Source: a virus. From it: a stretch of DNA of 51,971 bases. The stretch spans positions 1 to 51,971 of the IMG/VR virus record IMGVR_UViG_3300047483_000126. One strand, 5' to 3'. Under the pieces are notes generated by a model. The model was not told the DNA's origin and ran no database searches. It was given only the letters and a program-made list of their open reading frames with translations. Each line of letters starts with the position of its first letter. The stretch's first letter is position 1. Both the position numbers and the translations under genes were made by a program. This document shows, piece by piece, positions 24,466-31,800 of this stretch.

Positions 24466-24971
24466 TACAAGAGCTTAGTGATTAAGGTGTTACAAGACTT
24501 TTTTAGAGCACTACTTAGGTTGGTTTGATTAAACTTTCCGCCCTCGTCAATTAGTAGCATAGCCATTGAAACTTCTTCAGCTTGCTCTTCAACGATAACG
24601 GTCTTTTTAACCTTGCCATCCTGTATCAATTTACCTCTCATTCTAATGACTACAGCTTCCTTATTGTTATGGAATACTGATAGGTTAGACTGAGTCTTAA
24701 GTACGTCTAAATAAAGAATCTCTACCTTAATCTGAGTTGGTGCGTCATCGGAGACATCGTGTCCTGCTTCTTGTAAGAACTCCTCTAACATATTCTTCAC
24801 ACCAAACTCTAAGTTTCTATTGCCAGCAAGAGCGCCAATCTGTACATTATTCTGTACAGATGCTACAGTTATTTCCTGTGTAGGCATTGTTCGCTTATGT
24901 ACAATGTTCACGTTTGCGTGAACTTGATATATTTGTGAACAAAACAACAATATGCTTAGCAATAGTCTCAT
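24465..24971 (-). CDS. Exported CsgG-related protein, 168 aa
   Basis: 168 aa with a signal peptide (MRLLLSILLFCSQIYQVHA|N). Its core follows the same order as the 236-aa CsgG-like protein: FGVKNMLEEFLQEAGHDVS, then TQIKVEILYLDV, VVIRMRGKLIQDGKVKKT, and a final KFNQTNLSSALKKSCNTL helix that matches KFNQSTIGTTTKKALEN in the other. It is shorter in the loop that precedes the second strand. I read it as a diverged paralogue. It is the first exported gene after the lysis genes, with two bases to the small basic gene. Confidence 0.55.
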   Translation of the reverse strand: MRLLLSILLFCSQIYQVHANVNIVHKRTMPTQEITVASVQNNVQIGALAGNRNLEFGVKNMLEEFLQEAGHDVSDDAPTQIKVEILYLDVLKTQSNLSVFHNNKEAVVIRMRGKLIQDGKVKKTVIVEEQAEEVSMAMLLIDEGGKFNQTNLSSALKKSCNTLITKLL

Positions 24972-24973
24972 AA

Positions 24974-25099
24974 TTACCCCTGTCCCCGCGACTTCTTAGA
25001 AGGGCTTTCTTTAGGACCATTTGTCTTCTTGTGCTTGCCGTTACGACGTACACCAAATACAATCTTTTTGTTCTCTGATGATGGTTTCTGCTTTGCCAT
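24974..25099 (-). CDS. 41-aa basic protein
   Basis: 41 codons: starts MAKQKPSSENKKIVFGVRRN, then GKHKKTNGPKESPSKKSRGQG. Its ATG overlaps the endolysin stop (TAATG), and its own stop is two bases before the next start. Entirely Lys/Arg/Ser-rich with no membrane segment. The compact coupling supports a real gene; no function is known to me. Confidence 0.7.
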   Translation of the reverse strand: MAKQKPSSENKKIVFGVRRNGKHKKTNGPKESPSKKSRGQG

Positions 25100-25962
25100 T
25101 ATGCTAGTAAGTGATAGAACTCGTTAAAATGTTTTTGACGGTCAATTAAGCCTATAGTACCGCCGTTTACCCTCTTAGTTACAGCTGTAACATTGTCCAT
25201 TCCAGCTCCCCTGTCGCAAATAGCCCATAAGCCATTCTTCTTGAAAAAGAACGCTGCGGAGGCTAGTGCATACTTTGTGGCTACCAAATCAGGATTAGCT
25301 AAGATATCTTCAGGTACTGTAGCGTCGAATGCTTTGTAGTTCTCCTTGCCAGTCAATTGGATGTAACCGCGACCGCGATACTTCCAGCCTTCTCCTGACG
25401 CTTCGTTGCCATTGCCCATACGAGATGCGTAAACACGGTTAGCAATCTTCTCTGGCTTACGTTCGTATTGCATTGCAACCGTTACGCTAGGGAAGTACTT
25501 ACGGAAGATTCCGCACAATCCTTTAGCAGAGTAGTTAAGGTTTTCCTGAGTAGCTTTAAAGCCACCAGACTCGTGCCCACACTGAGCCAAGAAATGGGCT
25601 AAACGTAATGGGGTTGTAATGCCAAAGCGAGCTGCCGTATCTGGGATAGCATCAATAACAGCTTGAGGAACGTGTCCTTTAAGTGCGTCTAGTTTAAATC
25701 CTTGCCCTACAGGTTGTCTGCTAAAATCCTGCAAAGGAGGTATAGATGTAACAGTGTGCGCACTAGGAGGTACTACTACTGGAGCAAACATCTTCGCCCA
25801 CGTCGCATCTCCTACAATACCATCAGGTGTTAAACCGTGTGCTGACTGCCAACCTTTTACAGCTGCCTCTGTCTTAGGACCAAACTTGCCAATAACGTCT
25901 ACGCCAAGCTTTTCTTGTAGCTTTTTAACTTCTTCGCCTGACGAACCTAGTCTTAATAGCAT
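25099..25962 (-). CDS. Endolysin: peptidoglycan-binding domain + GH19 lysozyme/chitinase
   Basis: 287 aa. Residues 1-60 are a PG_binding_1 domain (LRLGSSGEEVKKLQEKLG…FGPKTEAAVKGWQ..HGL..DGIVG..TW). After a Pro-rich linker (60-90), residues 95-287 match the GH19 chitinase/lysozyme fold used by phage endolysins: AHFLAQCGHESGGF with catalytic Glu131, a second acidic pair at 140, and YRGRGYIQLTGKENY at 196-209. There is no signal peptide, so a holin must release it to the periplasm. It hydrolyses the cell-wall glycan strand. It is in the middle of the lysis cassette. Confidence 0.9.
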   Translation of the reverse strand: MLLRLGSSGEEVKKLQEKLGVDVIGKFGPKTEAAVKGWQSAHGLTPDGIVGDATWAKMFAPVVVPPSAHTVTSIPPLQDFSRQPVGQGFKLDALKGHVPQAVIDAIPDTAARFGITTPLRLAHFLAQCGHESGGFKATQENLNYSAKGLCGIFRKYFPSVTVAMQYERKPEKIANRVYASRMGNGNEASGEGWKYRGRGYIQLTGKENYKAFDATVPEDILANPDLVATKYALASAAFFFKKNGLWAICDRGAGMDNVTAVTKRVNGGTIGLIDRQKHFNEFYHLLA

Positions 25963-25963
25963 A

Positions 25964-26152
25964 TTACTTCTTTTTCTTTGTGTAGTACTTCTTCTTTGGC
26001 TTAGTGCCTACAATCTTTTCTGCAATCTCGATAGCCGCCTTCTCGAACTCTTCGTTATCGACTGCCGCTTCCTTAATTTCTTCTACAATCTTTTGGATTG
26101 CTTTCTTCTTCGCAGGGAAAAAGAACAATTTAATCTTTTGTAATAAGTTCAT
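25964..26152 (-). CDS. Unknown 62-aa basic helical protein
   Basis: 62 aa: a short hydrophobic/basic start (MNLLQKIKLFFFPAKKKAIQ), a central acidic helix, and a Lys/Tyr tail (KPKKKYYTKKKK). It could associate peripherally with the membrane. One base separates it from the endolysin and one from the 201-aa gene, so it is co-translated with lysis genes. A lysis accessory role is inferred. Confidence 0.65.
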   Translation of the reverse strand: MNLLQKIKLFFFPAKKKAIQKIVEEIKEAAVDNEEFEKAAIEIAEKIVGTKPKKKYYTKKKK

Positions 26153-26153
26153 C

Positions 26154-26759
26154 TTATTTCAGTTTATAGTAGTAACCAACGCCGTACATAACTTTACCGT
26201 CTAAATCAACGGACGCTTTAACGTTATACAACTGGTCCTTCTTAGTTTTTAGTATAATGCCCGCTTCAGCACCTCTTATTCCAAGAGCATTGTTAACGTT
26301 GACGCCACCTCCAACAAATAAGTTACGCGTAGGTGGTGCGTAGTTAGTGATAGTTTTAGTCTCTTTAACAACTGGAATGTCGAAATTATCACGCGTTCTT
26401 CTGTATGCTATTTTGTTTTCTTTTACTGAGTCTAGTAATGCAATGTATCCGAATGTTCCCACACGAATAGTATCGTGGTAGACCATCTTGTTTAGATAGA
26501 GTTGCAATAACGCCATATACTGACGCTTCAGGTTCTCGTAGTTTGTGTCAGGCAACATCTCTGGTTTAGATGCAATAGGAACCTCAACCTCGTAAGGAAC
26601 AGGAACCTTCTTAACTCTAATAGAGTCGTGGATTTGCCAAGCTGTATCGTGTACAACTAGTGTGTCGTTAGGACGAGCCTCTCCTGCTTCCATATGCTTT
26701 GTGTAAGCATAGAAGATAGCAATCATACAACACACGAAAAGGGCTACATTAACCTTCAT
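26154..26759 (-). CDS. Single-pass membrane protein of lysis cassette, spanin-like topology
   Basis: 201 aa. One N-terminal membrane helix (VNVALFVCCMIAIFYAYTK) then a periplasmic region with 'DTLVVHDTAWQIHDSIRVKKVPVPYEVEVP', a helical stretch (NYENLKRQYMALLQLYLNKMV) and a C-terminal beta-rich part with Gly/Tyr ending VGYYYKLK. The anchor-plus-coiled-coil plan and its location between holin and endolysin resemble an inner-membrane spanin, but the beta-rich end (LFVGGGVNVNNALGIRGAEAGIIL) looks more like an outer-membrane protein half-barrel. Overlaps the holin candidate stop by 11 bases. Confidence 0.55.
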   Translation of the reverse strand: MKVNVALFVCCMIAIFYAYTKHMEAGEARPNDTLVVHDTAWQIHDSIRVKKVPVPYEVEVPIASKPEMLPDTNYENLKRQYMALLQLYLNKMVYHDTIRVGTFGYIALLDSVKENKIAYRRTRDNFDIPVVKETKTITNYAPPTRNLFVGGGVNVNNALGIRGAEAGIILKTKKDQLYNVKASVDLDGKVMYGVGYYYKLK

Positions 26760-27039
26760 CTTCTGGTAGAGGGTCTAAGCCCCCAGGTAAGTTCTTTTCG
26801 CGCTCAGCATCAGTCTTGCGGTTTTGTACCTTCTCGTAAGAAGAGATACCAAAACAACCTGCTGTTAATGCAGCGAATACTTCTAAGATGATTGGTTCGA
26901 TAACGAACTGCTGTCCAACGTAACCAGTTACGATGTCTACGATACCGTAGATAAAAAGGACTGCAAAAGATAAGAATCCTAGAACGGATTTTTCGTTGAT
27001 GTCGTTGTCGTCAGAGAACAACTGCTTGATGAATGACAT
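26749..27039 (-). CDS. Putative holin, two membrane helices
   Basis: 96 aa. Two predicted membrane helices: about 19-41 (VLGFLSFAVLFIYGIVDIVTGYV) and about 47-65 (EPIILEVFAALTAGCFGISSY), then a charged C-terminal tail (NRKTDAEREKNLPGGLDPLPEDEG). Size and topology fit a class II-type holin that makes the lesion for endolysin release. The family is not certain; evidence is topology and being two genes ahead of the endolysin. Confidence 0.65.
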   Translation of the reverse strand: MSFIKQLFSDDNDINEKSVLGFLSFAVLFIYGIVDIVTGYVGQQFVIEPIILEVFAALTAGCFGISSYEKVQNRKTDAEREKNLPGGLDPLPEDEG

Positions 27040-27074
27040 AATTTTTAGTGGTTAGTATATAAATGCTTGCTGTG

Positions 27075-27353
27075 TTACAAGTAGTACTTGTCGTCTTCGT
27101 CTGGTCTTACTGCCACTACTTGACGCATATCTACCTGAAGTGGTAGTTTAGAAGGAGGGTTGGGTACTTTGTATCCTGTTTTGTAGACTTGGCGCTCTAG
27201 GTTATCTATCCTTGTCTTGTCTACGTTTGATTGCACAATTAACTGCTTAATGTCCGCTTTCATCTCATTGACGTCGTGCCAAATCATTAGTGACATAATA
27301 CTTATCGCCGTCGGGAACAAGTAAGCCTTTATCTGCTCAATAGGATTATCCAT
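27075..27353 (-). CDS. Small membrane/coiled-coil protein, 92 aa
   Basis: 92 aa. One membrane helix near 10-25 (YLFPTAISIMSLMIWHDV), then a coiled coil (NEMKADIKQLIVQSNVDKTRIDNLERQVY) and a Pro-rich polar tail ending DEDDKYYL. Topology resembles a spanin or holin regulator. It has its own promoter (TTG-19 bp-TATCTTTG) in the end of the preceding gene, so it may begin a separately controlled lysis unit. Confidence 0.65.
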   Translation of the reverse strand: MDNPIEQIKAYLFPTAISIMSLMIWHDVNEMKADIKQLIVQSNVDKTRIDNLERQVYKTGYKVPNPPSKLPLQVDMRQVVAVRPDEDDKYYL

Positions 27354-27374
27354 TTCTTTCTAAAATATCTATAA

Positions 27375-27404
27375 CAAAGATAGTAGTCTTTTACACTACC
27401 TCAA
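27375..27404 (-). promoter_or_regulatory. Promoter at head of lysis unit
   Basis: Minus strand: TTG (404-402), 19-bp spacer, TATCTTTG (382-375), 21 bases to the ATG at 27353. Exact TAnnTTTG; the -33 lies inside the last codons of the 41-aa gene. Confidence 0.65.
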
Positions 27405-27521
27405 AACCTTTTTATAGGTAAAGCGCTCTCCATCAGGATTCTTGATAATCCGATAAGATAAAAGGGCGACTGCTACTATGCAAATCGCCCCATATATAAT
27501 TCCTAGTGTAACTAAGTTCAT
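27396..27521 (-). CDS. 41-aa single-pass membrane protein
   Basis: 41 codons: MNLVTLGIIYGAICIVAVAL then LSYRIIKNPDGERFTYKKVLR. One membrane helix spans about 4-24, with a basic cytoplasmic tail. The ATG overlaps the stop of the 134-aa gene (TAATG). The position directly before the lysis genes suggests a lysis or membrane-associated role; nothing more can be seen. Confidence 0.75.
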   Translation of the reverse strand: MNLVTLGIIYGAICIVAVALLSYRIIKNPDGERFTYKKVLR

Positions 27522-27925
27522 TACTCTTTAATCAACTTAAACAGAATACGATAGCACTCTGTAGTCTTAATTTTGTCTAAATCATCGAATGAGATAACAG
27601 GATTGTATTCGAATTCTTTTTCTTCTTCGTACAATGCGTTCATCTCTTTGAAGAAATCTTCTCCCTTGTCACCTAGCATAATCTGACCTTTCTCGTCAGG
27701 CTCAATGCCCAAGTCTTTTACAAGCTTATCGCGCAAGTCTTCTACTGTTTTCTTTTCAGCTGCTAACTTGTCAGCAAGCTTCGTTAACCAGTACTTCTTT
27801 TTTAAATCTAAGTTCTCGCTTAAGAAGCCTTTGAATAAGACCTTGCCAGACTCTTGGTCAAGACGACCGTTTAATTCAACCTCTAAGGTTAACGCGTCGT
27901 TAATAGATAATTTGATGTTCTCCAT
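27521..27925 (-). CDS. Unknown 134-aa coiled-coil protein
   Basis: 134 aa. A short beta start (LSINDALTLEVELNGRLDQESGKVLFKGFL) then a helical, charged region with 'KYWLTKLADKLAAEKKTVEDLRDKLVKDLG' and an acidic end. It has the composite promoter/leader: TATATTTG, then AACCAAACA 11 bases before ATG. I recall similar proteins near tail-fibre and lysis genes of Bacteroidota phages but know no function. Confidence 0.65.
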   Translation of the reverse strand: MENIKLSINDALTLEVELNGRLDQESGKVLFKGFLSENLDLKKKYWLTKLADKLAAEKKTVEDLRDKLVKDLGIEPDEKGQIMLGDKGEDFFKEMNALYEEEKEFEYNPVISFDDLDKIKTTECYRILFKLIKE

Positions 27926-27936
27926 TTTTAATTCTA

Positions 27937-27961
27937 TGTTTGGTTATTTTTGACAAATATA
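27937..27961 (-). promoter_or_regulatory. TAnnTTTG element plus AACCAAACA leader
   Basis: Minus strand TATATTTG (961-954), 8 bases, AACCAAACA (945-937), 11 bases, ATG at 27925. No good -33 TTG at the right distance, so the promoter part is weaker than the others. Confidence 0.45.
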
Positions 27962-27969
27962 AGAAATAA

Positions 27970-28401
27970 TTAGCAGTCTACGATATTGTCCTCTCCGAAC
28001 AAGTCTACTAGCTTAGCCTTCAGATGTGAGTATCCAAATGCAAAGATATCTACACCTTCTGCTGAAGATAAATCAGGTACAGACTTAGTGATAGTCTCTA
28101 CGCGGTCAGGTAATGGATTACCTTCAGCGTCTACGCCAGGAGTTGGGTAGCTAACGGTTTCAGATACCTGCTTCTGTAATTGAACGTAGATGTTGTCGCC
28201 AATCTGCTGATTACGCGCTTGTCCTACCATCATACCTGGCATAGCGTTAGAAGCTGGTGTTGCGTCTTCTTCTGATTGGTAGATTTCTACTTGAAATGAT
28301 GCTGAGCCAAACTTGCTCAACTGATAGTTTGCAATGCGTACGTAAGCTTCAGATGTGATGCCTTTGTCTGTCCCGATTTGGGTTGTGATTTTTAATGCCA
28401 T
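27970..28401 (-). CDS. Tandem structural paralogue B, 143 aa
   Basis: 143 aa, paralogue of the gene just upstream. Shared pattern: IGTxxGI…AYVRI.Y…K.G…F.V, then P(D)LS…IF.FGY..LK.KLV.L.GEDNI. Probably beta-rich with a C-terminal helix. It follows the S74 tail fibre, so it may be a fibre chaperone, fibre-tip adaptor or small virion protein. Unknown family. Confidence 0.6.
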   Translation of the reverse strand: MALKITTQIGTDKGITSEAYVRIANYQLSKFGSASFQVEIYQSEEDATPASNAMPGMMVGQARNQQIGDNIYVQLQKQVSETVSYPTPGVDAEGNPLPDRVETITKSVPDLSSAEGVDIFAFGYSHLKAKLVDLFGEDNIVDC

Positions 28402-28413
28402 TATTATTTTTGT

Positions 28414-28833
28414 TTAAACTGTTTCTATGTTTTCTGCGCCGTATAACGACACTAACTTTTCTTTTAGCTTCTCGTATCCTACTTCAAAGATAGTCTTGTT
28501 TTCGAATACAGACAAATCAGATACTTTTTTGTAAAATATCTCCTCCATCTCAGTGTCTACTCCATCCACTTGTTTAGTAATAGTTTTAGTGTACTGGATG
28601 CGATTAGTCATCTTGACATCAAGCGATATGCCGATTTCTTTTGACTGCAATTTATTAGGATGAATAACAGGGATGTACGCTGTATCGTATTCTGTCGATG
28701 CCTTATCTTTAAATACATCAATAATGAATACGATATTCCCATTCTTGTTTACATCATACCCGCCTATACGAACATAGGCGCCTGTAATAATGCCGTCATT
28801 TGTGCCAATAGGCGTATTAATTTGAAATGCCAT
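28414..28833 (-). CDS. Tandem structural paralogue A, 139 aa
   Basis: 139 aa, starting AFQINTPIGTNDGIITGAYVRIGGYDVNKNGN. It overlaps the end of the giant fibre gene by 17 bases and lies 12 bases before its paralogue. Alignment by eye gives matching blocks at both ends with a variable centre, typical of a tandem duplication followed by divergence. Probably a fibre-associated protein; function unknown. Confidence 0.6.
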   Translation of the reverse strand: MAFQINTPIGTNDGIITGAYVRIGGYDVNKNGNIVFIIDVFKDKASTEYDTAYIPVIHPNKLQSKEIGISLDVKMTNRIQYTKTITKQVDGVDTEMEEIFYKKVSDLSVFENKTIFEVGYEKLKEKLVSLYGAENIETV

Positions 28834-31800
28834 TATTGCTATTTATTAATTGTTGTACTAATAATTCTAATTGCTCAATTCTTGTAGCTTGACTTATAAT
28901 CATATCGTTTTGCTCTTTTGTTGCCTCTGTTAATACGGAAACTATCTGACCATAATTAACATTATACTCGTCTATTTCCTCCGCATAATTAACTACTTCT
29001 GGTAATACTGCCTGAAGTTCTTGTGCTATAAATCCTACTCGTTTTACCTTTGCATTATCTTTAATATAATTAAAATATACGCCTCGCATTTGCAACACCT
29101 TATCTAATGCGCTGGTAATGTTACTAATATTTTCTTTTGCTCTTCTATCAGACCAAGTTGTAAATCCATACTCTGCTGATATCTGCTTTACTACCCTTAA
29201 TCCATCGCCAGACCAGGTATTATCTGTCCCAATACCCGCGCAATGATTACCCCTGTTAAAGAAAAATGTCCACCCAGAGCCATTTTCCATATAAAAACCG
29301 TGGTCTCCAGATGAGTTCATCATTAAATTCAAATTGTAGTTATTCAAATTTAAAAATCCAGACCATCCGTTTCTGTTGTAGCCAAATGTTTCCCAGTTGC
29401 CATATGAGCCAGTCAAAGCTCTTCTTATATGTCCACCGTAATCTTGGCTATACAATCCGCAATCTCCTTGTGCTCTAAACCAGTTAGAAGCATAAACTGC
29501 TCCAAAAGATGGGTTAGTTTTATCGAACCCTGAAAGAGAACCAGCCGAATTTGCGTACCTAACACCTAAATCAGATGGCTCAATCCAACCTGAACCTGAG
29601 TATGCTCCGTTATTATAAACGTAACGTGAGTAATCAACATAATTACGACCTTCACCACGAGAGATTGCAACACGTGAACCTGCATCGTATAATGCACCTG
29701 CATATAATCCTTTATTTCCATTTACCCCTTGACCAATCCGTACATCGCCTCCATCATAATAGTTTATTTCTAATGGGTCTGAACCTCTACCATTAATAGT
29801 ATCTGCATAAACGTTTCTACCTAAAAACCCATATGATTGGTCTCCAGCCCATTTTAAATCATTATAGACTATCGCATTCATCCTAGAGGTACTTGCAAAA
29901 TCTGCATAGTATCCTGTATCATTAGAATCATAAAATATTGGAGCTCTAACACTGCCTTCAAACTGTGAATATGAACGTGTTATTCTTGCTACAATATCAT
30001 AGTTTCCAGTTGCAGCAGTTTGAAAGAACCAGCCAGTATCATCATTTGCTTCAGCATATTCAACTAATGAAGTTCTATGATAACCAGTGTAAGTAGGGGA
30101 TGATGTATTTCCAGTTACCCGACCCCTAACCATTATAAAGTGGTTATTATTATCGTATCCTTTATACTGAGTATATCCAGTAGATGAATAGTTGCTAGCT
30201 ATAAAATAGCTTCCTCTTACAGTCCCCGCTACATTCAGGGATGTTCCAGTACTATTGGGGTCTAGGTAATACGATGTATCATTGCTATCGTAGAATATTG
30301 GTGCTCTTAACGAACTATCACTAATCCAGTTTCCGCTATTATCGCAATAAGCACCCCAAGAAGCCGATGTATTTAAAAATCCAATACGCCCACTATTGCA
30401 GTGAATTCTTCTTGTAGATTCGTCTGAATCTGTCATATAGATATTACTTGATGTAGATGTACCTACATAAAGACTATCTCCTAAAACAGTTGTATTATTT
30501 GCAAGGGTGCTGTCAACCTCTTCCATTTTGAATCCTGTAATCTCAGCATTACCAGAATTATTATAATTCATTAATACCCCAAGCTGAGCATATCTTGCAT
30601 ATGAGTACCAAGTATACCCAGCACCCGAACCACTAGGACCTATTGTCATAGTAAACTCCTGCCAAGCAGTTGAAGATGTATTAACAATCGCAAAATAAGG
30701 CTGACCCCATCCTCCATTGTCTGGCTGAGACAGGTCCCATCCAGCCTGCGTAAATGACAAATACACTAATGGGCTGCCAGAAATAGTTCTGTACCATACA
30801 GATACCTTGTAAGTCTTAGTCCTATCAATAGCTACCCACCCTGATTGCCTTTGATTGGTAGAACTATTATTATTACCACGCATTGTATAGCTACCAATAG
30901 GGGAGTCTGATACTTGAGTGTAATTTAAGTTTGACCAAGTATATCCTCCATCATTTAGCTGCCAGTTTCTTGTAAGATATTTGCCATCAGGAGTAAATCT
31001 TCCAAAAAAATTGGCTTCATATGTTGAATTAGTAGATAATCCACTACCAACTTGTAGGTTATTCCCCAATACAACATTTCCTCCGCCGCTGTATATTAAT
31101 GGCGTTACTATATATGAAGATGCCCTAAGTATAGCGTGAGTAACATCATTACCTGTACCTAAATTTTGATTAATAGTGTATGCAGAGATATTTGATGCAG
31201 TACCAGCTGTACTTGCATAACTCACCGACTGCGAACTAATATTTCCAGCGTGAATAACTACATTTCCTTTATAAGAAAAATCATTCATTCCAACTTTAAG
31301 GGTAACAGTTGTCCATCCGTAATCAACCACTTCAAAAAATGAGGCATTTGAACTGCCGCCAAGTTGCACAGTCATTGTTCCTGCATTTCTATCTGAAGCC
31401 CTTCCTATCCAAGCTTCTCCGCTGTTGGAAACTGAGTTGGGAAATCTACCCATTCTAATATAGCTAGTTCCAGAAGTACCCATAAATAAAGAGCCAACAG
31501 CTTGAATATCGCCATCATTTCTAATTCTTAAATACTCAGTAAATGTAGTAGACGTACTCTTACCAAAAGTAATTCCTCCTGAAGCGGCTCCTTGCGCACC
31601 TGAATGAATTCTTAATTCACTGCTTTGTACTTGTATTCCATATCTGTCTTCTCCGCTAAAGTAAAAATCTATTTTATTGCCAACCGTATTTGTAAATCCT
31701 ATTATTCCCGTCATCGTACCTCCCGCCAACGGCAACTTAGTATTATCTGTTGCCGCAACCCCCGCTACCGTAATAACATTCCCAGAAGAATCAAACGCAA

